A DNA stretch of 64,000 nucleotides, taken from positions 1 to 64,000 of the forward strand of contig JAJDCQ010000168.1 of the NCBI GenBank assembly GCA_029260755.1. The letters run 5' to 3'. Both the position numbers and the translations under genes were made by a program. The notes beneath the pieces were generated by a model. The model did no database searches and was not told where the DNA came from. It saw only the letters and a program-made list of their open reading frames with translations. Each line of letters opens with the position of its first letter. Positions within the stretch are counted from its first letter, which is position 1. Below are positions 1 through 7,978 of the stretch, in pieces. Origin of the DNA: Planctomycetota bacterium. Its GTDB lineage: Bacteria > Planctomycetota > J058 > JAJDCQ01.

Positions 1-138
1 GGGGAGCGGCGAACGTCGATGGCGCCCGCATGGGACCGCGAACTCCACGACTCCCTGCCGTGTGAGCGAGAAGGGCCGCGCGGCAGCAGCGGAACCAATG
101 ACACTCACTGATGTTCCGCATTTCCGGATGAGAACTAG
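1..138. other. left-edge stretch without assignable gene
   Basis: This stretch lies downstream of the first minus-strand gene. Short open frames on the plus strand stop near 109 and 142 and could be the tail of a gene entering from the left, but nothing in them is recognisable. No terminator with a T-run is visible. Confidence 0.3.
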
Positions 139-1047
139 CTAATCGCGCGGCGGCGGCCGCGTCTCGAGCACCCGCCAGCGGACGTGGATCTTGAACGGCG
201 TCTCCTCCACGACCCGCAGCGCGACGAACGCCTCGGTGTCTTCGTCGACGAGGAAGCGCGCGACGCACGTCCCGGCCGAGAACGGGATGATCTTGCCGCC
301 ATTGAGGGGCGACTGCGCGGCGGTCCACGCCTGATCGTCGAGCGGAGGGACGCGGGCCTCGTCGACCGGGACGTCCCCGAGCACCACGAACACGTTCGGG
401 GCGTCGGGGAACCCGACCCACACGATCTGTCCGTCGAAGCTCCCCGCGGAGTCGAGGACGACCAGGGAGAGCAAGGCGAGATCGTCGACGACGTCGCCGC
501 GGTCGAGCTTGTCCTCCCGGACCTCCGGACAGGCCTCCTCGGCCATGCCGACCTGGACGAGCGCGCGGAAGACGTAGGGCTCGAGGCCCGGCTCGGCGCG
601 CGCGATCCGGGCGAGGTCGATGTCGTGCAGAGCGACGCGCCCCAGGAGCTTCGGGATCTCCCACTGACTGGCGACCATGACGCCCCTGGCGCGCAGGCGC
701 CCGGCGTGCCGCCCCAGCCCCCGGCAGAACGGAGCCCAGTAGGGACGGAGGTCTTCGATGTCGGCCTGGTAGAGGCGGTGCGCGGCGATCATCATCCGCG
801 ACGCGTCGCGCTCGTGGAGGAGGCGCATGACATCGCGCCGGACGCGGTAGCGCCGCCAGGCGGGCCCGAGGATCGGCGCGGACGCGGCGATCAGGATCGC
901 GACGGCGACGCCGATGACCCACGGACGCCACGACCGCCCCGGAGTGACCGGCGCGTCGGCCGTCGAGGTGGCGTCGGGGGCGCGCTCGGGCTCCGGCTTC
1001 TGCTCGGGCTCCGGCTGCTGCTCGGGCTCGGGCTCGGTCTCGGACAC
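139..1047 (-). CDS. hypothetical single-pass membrane protein
   Basis: 302 aa, GTG start at 1047, three nucleotides after the stop of the upstream protease gene, so very likely co-transcribed with it. The first 35 residues are an acidic, proline-rich low-complexity segment of repeated Glu-Pro and Gln-Pro units. A hydrophobic stretch of about 22 residues (roughly 43-64) looks like a single membrane anchor. The remainder is a soluble domain of about 230 residues with scattered Trp and several Cys. I do not recognise its family. Position behind an HtrA protease suggests an envelope role, but that rests on context only. Confidence 0.75.
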   Translation of the reverse strand: MSETEPEPEQQPEPEQKPEPERAPDATSTADAPVTPGRSWRPWVIGVAVAILIAASAPILGPAWRRYRVRRDVMRLLHERDASRMMIAAHRLYQADIEDLRPYWAPFCRGLGRHAGRLRARGVMVASQWEIPKLLGRVALHDIDLARIARAEPGLEPYVFRALVQVGMAEEACPEVREDKLDRGDVVDDLALLSLVVLDSAGSFDGQIVWVGFPDAPNVFVVLGDVPVDEARVPPLDDQAWTAAQSPLNGGKIIPFSAGTCVARFLVDEDTEAFVALRVVEETPFKIHVRWRVLETRPPPRD

Positions 1048-1050
1048 CGC

Positions 1051-2289
1051 TCAGCTCCCGGGGCGGGTGCCCATCGTGATGGGCACGTCGACCTCGCGGC
1101 CCTTGCGGATGACCCGGAGGGTGACGACGTCGCCCGGGCGCTTCGCTCGCAGGATCCCGACGAAGTCGTCCGAGCTTCCGAGCGCCCGCCCGTCGGCGCC
1201 GATCACGGTGTCGCCCTCGAGCTCGACGCGGTCGCCGCGCCGGACCCACTCGTCGCTCCCGAGGATGCCCGCCTTCGCCGCCGGCGACCCCTCGACGACG
1301 TCGATGATCACGACGGCGCCGCGCGCGGGGAGGCCGGCGAGCGAGGCGATCTCGGGCGAGATGTCGGTGAAGCGCACGCCGAGCCAGCCGTCGCGCACCC
1401 GCCCGTAACGGATGAGGTCGTCGACGACCGGCCGCACCTGGTCGATCGGGACGGCGAACCCGATCCCCGCGCTCGTCTTCGTCGGGCTCACGATCGCCGT
1501 GTTCACGCCGATCATGCGTCCGCGCAGGTCGAGGAGCGGACCGCCGCTGTTGCCCGGGTTGATCGACGCGTCGGTCTGGATCACGTTCTGGACGATCGCG
1601 CCGCTCGCCGTCCGGAGCGGCCGCCCGAGCGCGCTGATGATGCCGGTCGTGAGGGTGCGCTCGAGGCCGAACGGGTTGCCGATCGCGAGGACGCGCTGGC
1701 CGACCCGGAGGCCCTTCGAGGTGCCGAGCGGGATCGGCGTCAGCCGCTCGGGCGGGACGTCGATCTTGAGGACGGCGATGTCGTTGTCCGGGTCCGGGTC
1801 GCCGACCAGGGTGGCCGGGTGGACGGAGTGGTCCGCGAGGGTGACCGTCAGCCGGCGCGCGCCGCGGACGACGTGCTCGTTGGTGAGGATGTGGCCGGCG
1901 GAGTCGATCACCGAGCCGCTGCCGTTGCCCTGCTCGGGCGTCACCTGGAGGAAGCGGCGGGTGAAGGTCGTGCTCGTGATGTTCACGACGCCGCGGCTCG
2001 CCGCCTCGTAGACGCCGACGACCTGACGGTCCCAGACGTCGAGGGCGCCGTCGGTCGGGTCGTCGCCCGAGCCGCCGCCGCCGCCGTGCTCGGTGATCGG
2101 GGGGAGCGGCTGCGGCCCGGCCGGCGTCCCGCGCGAGGCGATGAGGCGGTCGTAGATGACGACGGCGAGGAGCGCCGCGACGATCGGGGAGATGATGCTG
2201 CCGGCCGAGAGGCGAGGCGGCGGGGAGGGGCGATCGTCGGCGGTGGGATACACGGCGTCTCCGGCGGATAGCTCCGAGCGAGCCATCAT
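1051..2289 (-). CDS. membrane-anchored HtrA/DegP-type serine protease with PDZ domain
   Basis: About 412 aa from the ATG pair at 2289/2286; a TTG start at 2313 is also possible, and no strong ribosome binding site decides it. A hydrophobic segment near residues 30-48 probably anchors the protein in the inner membrane with the protease in the periplasm. The trypsin-like fold shows the three catalytic motifs of the family: NEHVV (His), DNDIAVLK (Asp) and GNSGGPLL (Ser). A single PDZ domain occupies the C-terminal 100 residues. One PDZ and an N-terminal anchor resemble DegS/HtrA rather than two-PDZ DegP. Expected role is degradation or signalling of misfolded envelope proteins. Transcribed divergently from the glycosyltransferase at 2361. 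Confidence 0.9.
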   Translation of the reverse strand: MMARSELSAGDAVYPTADDRPSPPPRLSAGSIISPIVAALLAVVIYDRLIASRGTPAGPQPLPPITEHGGGGGSGDDPTDGALDVWDRQVVGVYEAASRGVVNITSTTFTRRFLQVTPEQGNGSGSVIDSAGHILTNEHVVRGARRLTVTLADHSVHPATLVGDPDPDNDIAVLKIDVPPERLTPIPLGTSKGLRVGQRVLAIGNPFGLERTLTTGIISALGRPLRTASGAIVQNVIQTDASINPGNSGGPLLDLRGRMIGVNTAIVSPTKTSAGIGFAVPIDQVRPVVDDLIRYGRVRDGWLGVRFTDISPEIASLAGLPARGAVVIIDVVEGSPAAKAGILGSDEWVRRGDRVELEGDTVIGADGRALGSSDDFVGILRAKRPGDVVTLRVIRKGREVDVPITMGTRPGS

Positions 2290-2360
2290 GCCGGGTCGCC
2301 GAAACACGATCAAGACCGCTCGTCCGGCGACCCCACGGCCGGTTAGAATGCCTCCCGCCC

Positions 2361-3548
2361 ATGCGCGTCGCGATCACCCACACCCGCTACACCGACTTCG
2401 GCGGCGTCGAGCGCACGATCGCCTCGCTCGTCGGGCGCCTCCTCGACGGCGGACACGAGGTCCACTACTTCTGTCACTTCGTCGACGGCGAGCCGCCGGA
2501 CGGCCTGAACGTCCACATCATCCCGAACCCGCTCAAGCCGATCCGCGTCCTCAAGGTCCTCTCGTTCGACCGCTGGACCGAGCGCGCGATCGAGGCGGAG
2601 GGCCCGTTCGACCTCGTCCACGGATGGTCGAAGACGAGCCGACAGGATCTCTACACCGACGGCTCGGGGTGTCTGCGCGACTACCAGGAGTACTCGATCG
2701 GGCGGCGGGGCAACCCGGTCGTCCGGAGCCTGATGCGGCTGTCGCCGCATCAGCGGGCCGTCGAGTCGATCGAGCGCAAGCGCTTCACCCAGCCAGGCGT
2801 CAAGGTGATCACCATGTCGCGGCTCGTCCGCGACCAGATCCTCCGGCGATACGGCCTGCCCGAGGACGACGTCGAGGTGCTCTACAACGGGATCGAGCAC
2901 GGGCGCTTCCACGCCGACGACAAGGACCGTCACCGCGCCGAGGTCCGCGCCGAGCTCGGCCTCGACCCGGGCGCGCAGGTCGTCCTGTTCCTCGCGAACG
3001 ACTACGACCGCAAGGGCCTCGACACCCTCCTGACCGCGTTCGCGCGGCTCGCGACCGAGGGGGCGCTCCCCGACGCGGCGCGGATCGTCGTCGGAGGCCG
3101 CGAGCGGCCGCGCCGCGAGACCCGGTTCCGGGAGCTCGCGGCCAAGCTAGGCGTCGGCGAACGCGTCTCGTGGATCGGCCCGCGCCGCGACCCCGAGCGG
3201 CTGTTCGCGGCGGCCGACGTCTTCGCGGTCCCGACGCGGTTCGACGCCTTCGGCAACGTCGTCCTCGAGGCGATGGCGAGCGCGACGCCGCCGATCGTGA
3301 GCACGGCGGCCGGCGCGGTCGAGGTCATCGACGACGGGAAGACCGGCGTCGTCCTCGACGACCCCGACGACGCCGAGGAACTCGCCGGGCACATCCGGAC
3401 GGTCCTCGATCCCGAGCGCGGCCGGGCGATGGGCGTCGCCGCGGCCGATGCGGCGAAGGCCTACACCTGGGACCGCTACTTCGATCGGACGCTCGCGATC
3501 TACGACGAGGTGGCCGAGCGGAAGCGAGCGGCGGCGGCGCGGGGCTAG
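2361..3548 (+). CDS. GT4 family glycosyltransferase
   Basis: 395 aa with the two-Rossmann-domain organisation of GT-B enzymes. The N-terminus (THTRYTDFGGVERTIASLV) contains the glycine-rich acceptor-side loop seen in GT4 enzymes such as LPS core transferases. The C-terminal half carries the nucleotide-sugar signature DAFGNVVLEAM, followed by a conserved TAAGAVEVIDDGKTGVV block. The usual E-x7-E motif reads D-x7-E, a conservative change at the first acid. Probable role is sugar transfer during envelope glycan or LPS-core synthesis; donor and acceptor cannot be read from sequence. A TAGAAT box at 2344 lies only 12 nt before the ATG, so the transcript may have almost no leader. Confidence 0.88.
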   Translation: MRVAITHTRYTDFGGVERTIASLVGRLLDGGHEVHYFCHFVDGEPPDGLNVHIIPNPLKPIRVLKVLSFDRWTERAIEAEGPFDLVHGWSKTSRQDLYTDGSGCLRDYQEYSIGRRGNPVVRSLMRLSPHQRAVESIERKRFTQPGVKVITMSRLVRDQILRRYGLPEDDVEVLYNGIEHGRFHADDKDRHRAEVRAELGLDPGAQVVLFLANDYDRKGLDTLLTAFARLATEGALPDAARIVVGGRERPRRETRFRELAAKLGVGERVSWIGPRRDPERLFAAADVFAVPTRFDAFGNVVLEAMASATPPIVSTAAGAVEVIDDGKTGVVLDDPDDAEELAGHIRTVLDPERGRAMGVAAADAAKAYTWDRYFDRTLAIYDEVAERKRAAAARG

Positions 3549-3555
3549 AAGAGAG

Positions 3556-3712
3556 CTCACGCAAAGGCGCAAAGACGCAAAGGGTCGTTGCTCCCAGCCG
3601 AGATCTGGATCGGGTGGAGCTCCTTGGCGCCTTTGCGCCTTTGCGTGAGATTCCGTCGTTCCCTGGAACGAGCAAATCTGTGAAACCTGTGGCCTCTTCA
3701 TCGAAGGGGTCC
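3556..3712. repeat. composite intergenic inverted repeat, copy 1
   Basis: A GCAAAGGCGCAAAGACGCAA-type stretch at 3558-3584 is repeated in inverted form at about 3625-3648 (TTTGCGCCTTTGCGTGAG), giving a long hairpin. It is followed by a GTTCC-TGGAAC palindrome near 3657-3668. A third block at about 3673-3705 (ATCTGTGAAACCTGTGGCCT) recurs at 33348. Related arrangements occur near 17.2 kb and 33.4 kb. The DNA is clearly lower in GC than its surroundings. It is non-coding. Confidence 0.75.
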
Positions 3713-3772
3713 TGACCAGCGTCCAGCCCATCGGCACGCTTCGTGCTTCCGCCCCGGCGGAGGACACCGATC

Positions 3773-4327
3773 ATGGCAGAACGATGGCAACGGAAGGCGG
3801 CGCGCCGCGCCGCCACGACGGGCGGCCTCTCGGCCGGGGCGGCCTACGCCGGGGCGGGCCTCGGCGGCCTCGCCGGCGCTGCGGGGGCCGCGGCTTACGC
3901 GGCCTCGCGGTCGGCGAACGCCAGCGGGAAGGCGTTCTCCGGGTTCAGTCACGGGCCGCCGATCATCGAGATCGTCGTCGGCGTCGTCATGATGGTCGTC
4001 GGCACCATCACGGTGGCTCATTCGCCCGAGAACCTCCTCGCCCTGGCGATCGGGCCCACCCTCGCGCTCTGCGGGGTCGGCGTGCTCTTCGACGGGATGC
4101 GCCGCGAGCGCCGTAACTTCGCCCTCGAGCGGCAGGCCGCGCTCGTCGCGACCGACGAGGCCGAGATCCTGGCCGGGATCGAGGAGCGTCGCGCCGCCGG
4201 GGAGGACCCGACGGCGTGGCTGACCGAGCTCGGCCTCACCGACATCCGCGTCCGGCAGTTCCTCCTGCGGAAGGCGGCCGGGCGGACCGACGAGGAGCTC
4301 GGGCGGTACCTGCGCCGGCGCGGGTGA
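3773..4327 (+). CDS. hypothetical membrane protein
   Basis: 184 aa from the ATG at 3773, chosen because GGAGG ends nine bases upstream (3759-3763). The N-terminal third is rich in Ala and Gly with a basic start. Two hydrophobic segments follow: one near residues 63-80 (PPIIEIVVGVVMMVVGTITV) and one near 86-105. The C-terminal part is charged, helical and probably cytoplasmic, ending in a long amphipathic stretch with repeated Arg and Glu. Not recognised as a named family. It converges on the kinase gene at 4349. Confidence 0.7.
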   Translation: MAERWQRKAARRAATTGGLSAGAAYAGAGLGGLAGAAGAAAYAASRSANASGKAFSGFSHGPPIIEIVVGVVMMVVGTITVAHSPENLLALAIGPTLALCGVGVLFDGMRRERRNFALERQAALVATDEAEILAGIEERRAAGEDPTAWLTELGLTDIRVRQFLLRKAAGRTDEELGRYLRRRG

Positions 4328-4348
4328 GGGCGCGCGGCGGGCGAGGGC

Positions 4349-6706
4349 TCAGTCGTCCTGCTCCTCGATGAGCTGGCGCAGCCGAGCGATTCCCTCGCGG
4401 ACCCTCGGGTCGTCGGCGAGCCCGCGCTGGCTCCCCGCCTCGTAATCGACCATCGCGCCCTCGAGGTTTCCGCTTCGCCACTTCACGCTTCCGCGCTCGA
4501 TCCAGGTGGTCGCCACCGTCGGGGCGAGCTCGATCGCCCGGCTCAGGTCCCGGAGCGCCGGCTCGACCTCACCGCACTTCTCCTTGGCGAGCCCTCTGTG
4601 GAGCCACGCCTGGACGCTCGACGGGTCGAGATCGATCGCACGGTCGAGGTCGACGATCGCGCCCTCGTGGTCCCCCGTGAGGTGCTTCGCCGAGCCGCGG
4701 TTCATCCACGCGCGCGGGAGGCCCGGATCGAGCTCGATCGCCCGATCGAAGTCGGCGATGGCTCCGGAGTAGTCGCCGATCCGCCCCTTCATGGCTCCGC
4801 GGGTCTCGATGTACTCTGCGCTCGTCGGCTGCAGGGAGATCGCGCGATCGAGGTCGGCGAGCGCGCCTTCGGTGTCGCCCAGGGCGAACCGCGCGGAGCC
4901 GCGGCTCCGCGACGCCCTCGCCGACAGCGGGTTGATCGCGAGCGCCTTGCCGTAGTCCGCCTCCGCGCCGGCGTAGTCTCGGGCCGCTGCCTTGGCGTCG
5001 CCGGCTTCGCGCCAGCGCTCGGCTTCCTTCCAGTCCTCGGCCGTCGGCGTGCGAGTCGGCGAGGCCGGCGTCGCCTTCGAGCGGAGCTCGTCGATCTGGG
5101 ATCGAATCGAGTCGGGGTTGACCACGCCCCGACGGATCGCCTCCTCGAGGTCGGCGATCGTTCCCTCCGTGTCCCCGGTCTGCATGCGGACCTGGGCGAG
5201 GTTGATCCAGTTGCTCGCGAGCTCCGGCTCGAGCTCGGCCGCCTTCGCGAAGTCGGCGACCGCCTCCGGCCAGCGCTGCGCGCGCCCCCAGCAGATGCCC
5301 CGGGTTCGCCAGCCGTTGCTCGTGTCCGGGTCGAGCTCGATGGCCCGCGTCGCGTCTTGCGTCGCGCTCGCCACATCGCCGGCGCTCAGCTTCGTCTGGG
5401 CGCGGGCGATCCAGATGCCGGCCGCCGATGGGTCGAGCTCGATCGCCTGGGACCAGTCGTCGATGGCTCCCCTCCAGTCCTGGCGCGCCTGCCTCGACCA
5501 CGCTCGGAACACCCACGCGGTGCGGTTGCGGGGGTCGGCCTGGATCGCCCTCGTGAGCTCGGCGATGGCCCCGGCGTAGTCCGCGCGCAGGTAACGCTCG
5601 ATCCCCGTATCGGTCCGGCGCCGCGCCTCGGTCCGCGCCGCGTCGATCCGGAGCGGCTCGCGACGCGGCTCCTCGTCGATCCGGGCGGCGATCTCGACCA
5701 TCCCGGCGCGGAGCTCCCGGACGGTCGCCTCGTGCCGCTCGCGCTCGGCGCCGAGCCGGCCCCAGAGCCCGAGCGCCCCGACCCCGAGGCCGACGAGGAA
5801 CGTCGCCGTGAGCGCGAGCGCGAGCTTCGGGGCGTCCGAGCCGCGTCGCGCCTTCTCGACGGGCACCGGTCGCCACGCGCCGGAGGGCTCGCCGCGGAGG
5901 TAGCGCTCGCACGCGTCGGCGAGCTCGGCGGCGCTCGCGAATCGGTGGGCCGGCTCCCGCTCGAGGCACCGCGCGCAGAGCTGGTCGAGCTCGGGGTCGT
6001 CCGGCCCGCCGCGCTCCGAGAGCTTCGGGGCCGTCCGGGTCGTGCTCGCGATGACGACCTCGACCATCGAGCTGCCGGTGAACGGAGGCTTCCGGGTGAC
6101 CAGGGCGAAGAGGGTCGCCCCGAGCCCGTAGACGTCGGTGCTCGGTCCGACGTCCTCGCCCTTCGCCTGCTCGGGGGCGGCGAAGCCGGGCGTCCCCATG
6201 AACCGACCCCGGATCGAGATCGCCGCGCTCTTCCCGGGATCCTCGACGTCCTTCGCGAGGCCGAAGTCGGTGATGAGCGGCTCGTCGGCGGACGAGATGA
6301 GGATGTTCTCGGGCTTGAGGTCGCGATGGAGGACGCCGCGGTCGTGCGCGACGACGAGCGCGCGGGCCGCCTTCGCGATGATCGTGACCGCCAGCTCCGG
6401 CGGCAGCGGTCCGGAGCGGTCGAGGCGGCCCTGGAGCGACTCGCCCTCGACGTAGTCCATCACGATGAAGGGCTTGCCGGAGTGCTCCCCGATCTGGAGG
6501 ACGCCGACGATGTTCTCGTGCTGGATCCGCGCCAGGGCGCGCGCCTCGCGCCGGAAGCGCGCGAGCTGGGTGTCGCCGGACTTCGTCGCGAGGAGCATCT
6601 TGATCGCGACGTCGCGATCGAGGCGCGGGTCGTAGGCGCGGTAGACGACGCCGGCCGCCCCACGGCCGAGCTCGCCTCGCACCTCGTAGTGGTCGATCCG
6701 CTCCAC
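4349..6706 (-). CDS. Ser/Thr protein kinase with TPR repeats
   Basis: About 785 aa if the GTG at 6706 is used, which begins a natural kinase N-terminus (ERIDHYEVRGELGRG). GTG at 6799 is an alternative that would overlap the divergent promoter. A full Hanks kinase occupies residues 6-275: glycine loop GRGAAGVVY, lysine in VAIKML, catalytic HRDLKPEN, DFGLA and GTPGFAAPEQ. A single membrane helix follows (LALALTATFLVGLGVGALGLWG, about 300-321). The extracytoplasmic part is two blocks of tetratricopeptide repeats with the recurrent A-x-x-D-x-x-x-A-I-E-L-D-P pattern, separated by a Thr/Pro linker. The kinase presumably responds to ligands or partners bound by the TPR arrays; no substrate is evident. 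Confidence 0.9.
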   Translation of the reverse strand: MERIDHYEVRGELGRGAAGVVYRAYDPRLDRDVAIKMLLATKSGDTQLARFRREARALARIQHENIVGVLQIGEHSGKPFIVMDYVEGESLQGRLDRSGPLPPELAVTIIAKAARALVVAHDRGVLHRDLKPENILISSADEPLITDFGLAKDVEDPGKSAAISIRGRFMGTPGFAAPEQAKGEDVGPSTDVYGLGATLFALVTRKPPFTGSSMVEVVIASTTRTAPKLSERGGPDDPELDQLCARCLEREPAHRFASAAELADACERYLRGEPSGAWRPVPVEKARRGSDAPKLALALTATFLVGLGVGALGLWGRLGAERERHEATVRELRAGMVEIAARIDEEPRREPLRIDAARTEARRRTDTGIERYLRADYAGAIAELTRAIQADPRNRTAWVFRAWSRQARQDWRGAIDDWSQAIELDPSAAGIWIARAQTKLSAGDVASATQDATRAIELDPDTSNGWRTRGICWGRAQRWPEAVADFAKAAELEPELASNWINLAQVRMQTGDTEGTIADLEEAIRRGVVNPDSIRSQIDELRSKATPASPTRTPTAEDWKEAERWREAGDAKAAARDYAGAEADYGKALAINPLSARASRSRGSARFALGDTEGALADLDRAISLQPTSAEYIETRGAMKGRIGDYSGAIADFDRAIELDPGLPRAWMNRGSAKHLTGDHEGAIVDLDRAIDLDPSSVQAWLHRGLAKEKCGEVEPALRDLSRAIELAPTVATTWIERGSVKWRSGNLEGAMVDYEAGSQRGLADDPRVREGIARLRQLIEEQDD

Positions 6707-6782
6707 GCCTCCGACGATGGCAGAGGACGAGGAGCCGCGCGAGCGGCCGCCAGGACGTCTCGGAGGGACGCTCCGAGATTGC

Positions 6783-6810
6783 TTGTCACGGCCCGACACG
6801 GGCTTACACT
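6783..6810 (+). promoter_or_regulatory. sigma70-like promoter for the glycosyltransferase
   Basis: TTGTCA (6783-6788) and TACACT (6805-6810) are separated by 16 bp. The expected start of transcription is near 6817, two bases before the GTG start codon at 6819, implying a leaderless message. Confidence 0.55.
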
Positions 6811-6818
6811 GACTTCCC

Positions 6819-7970
6819 GTGCGCCGCGCCGATCCCGATCGCCTCCGCGTCCTCCACCTCAACACCGAGCCGTCCTGGCGCGGTGGCGAGCAGCAGGTCT
6901 ACTACCTCCACGAGGGCCTGCTCCGGCGTGGCCACGCCAGCACCGTCGTCGCGCAGCCGGGCAAGCCGCTCGCCGAGCGCGTCGCGGCGAACGGTCTCGG
7001 CGGACCCGGGCGCCTCGTCGAGATGCGCATGCGCGGCGAGGCTGACGTCCGGGCGATCGCCCGGCTCGCGGCGCTCATGCAGCGCGGTCGCTACGACGTC
7101 GTGCAGATGCACACGAGCCACGCCCACACCCTCGGCGTCCTGGCCGCGGGGCTGCTAGGGTCGAGCCGTCGCCCGCGCACGATCGTCAGCCGGCGGGTCG
7201 ACTTCTCGATCTACCGGCGCAGCTTCCTCGGTCTGAACGGGCTCAAGTACCGTCACGGCGTCGATCGCTACGTGACGGTGAGCCACGCGATCCGGCGGGT
7301 GCTGATCGACGACGGCCTCGACCCCGACCGGATCTCGTGCGTCCACTCCGGGATCGACGTCGGCCGCTTCGACGCCGAGCCGACCGCGGCGGAGCGGGCG
7401 GCCCTCCGCGCCGAGCTCGGCGCGCCCGGCGACGGGCCGCTGATCGGCAACGTCGCTTGGTTCGCCGATCACAAGGGCCAGATCTACCTCGTCGAGGCGA
7501 CGCCCGCGATCGTCGCCGCCCACCCCGACGCGCGGGTGGTCCTCATCGGCGACGGGGAGCTCCGCGAGACGCTGGAGACGCGCGCCCGCGAGCTCGGCGT
7601 CGGCGAGAAGATCCTCTTCCCGGGCTGGCGGAACGACGTCCCGGCCTGCCTCAAGTCCCTGGACCTCTTCGTGATGTCGAGCCATCTCGAGGGTCTGGGG
7701 ACGAGCGTCCTGGACGCCATGGCCGCGGGCACTCCTGTGGTGGGGACCGCCGCGGGCGGCATCCCCGAGAGCGTCATCGACGGCGAGACCGGGTTGCTCG
7801 TCCCCGTCCGGGACCCGGACGCCCTCGCCGCCGCCGTCGTCCGGATGCTCGACGACCCCGACCTGGCCGCGCGCTGTCGCGAGGCGGCGCGCCGGCGGGT
7901 CATGGAGCGCTTCAGCGTCGACGCGATGGTCGAGGGGACGATCGCGGTGTATCGCGAGCTGCTGTTCTAG
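6819..7970 (+). CDS. GT4 family glycosyltransferase
   Basis: 383 aa, GTG start just downstream of a promoter-like sequence. The N-terminal domain has the acceptor-side loop EPSWRGGEQQVYYL, typical of GT4 enzymes acting on envelope glycans. The C-terminal domain has the GNVAWFADHKGQ nucleotide-binding strand, the SSHLEGLGTSVLDAM motif (E-x7-D in place of the usual E-x7-E) and the GGIPESVIDGETGLLV block. Probable role is one sugar-transfer step in LPS core, O-antigen or exopolysaccharide assembly. Its stop at 7970 sits inside the ribosome binding site of the downstream phosphofructokinase gene, so the two are probably co-transcribed, although their functions are not obviously linked. Confidence 0.88.
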   Translation: MRRADPDRLRVLHLNTEPSWRGGEQQVYYLHEGLLRRGHASTVVAQPGKPLAERVAANGLGGPGRLVEMRMRGEADVRAIARLAALMQRGRYDVVQMHTSHAHTLGVLAAGLLGSSRRPRTIVSRRVDFSIYRRSFLGLNGLKYRHGVDRYVTVSHAIRRVLIDDGLDPDRISCVHSGIDVGRFDAEPTAAERAALRAELGAPGDGPLIGNVAWFADHKGQIYLVEATPAIVAAHPDARVVLIGDGELRETLETRARELGVGEKILFPGWRNDVPACLKSLDLFVMSSHLEGLGTSVLDAMAAGTPVVGTAAGGIPESVIDGETGLLVPVRDPDALAAAVVRMLDDPDLAARCREAARRRVMERFSVDAMVEGTIAVYRELLF

Positions 7971-7978
7971 GAGAGATC

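Noticed and set aside
184-2271. 695-codon open frame opposite the HtrA gene and its neighbour
   Set aside because: Antisense frames of this length are usual at such high GC. The predicted protein is Asp/Arg/Val-rich with no motif, while the minus strand encodes a clear protease triad.
4598-7045. 815-codon plus-strand frame across the TPR kinase
   Set aside because: It lies wholly antisense to kinase and TPR motifs and runs on into the next gene's other frame; composition artefact.
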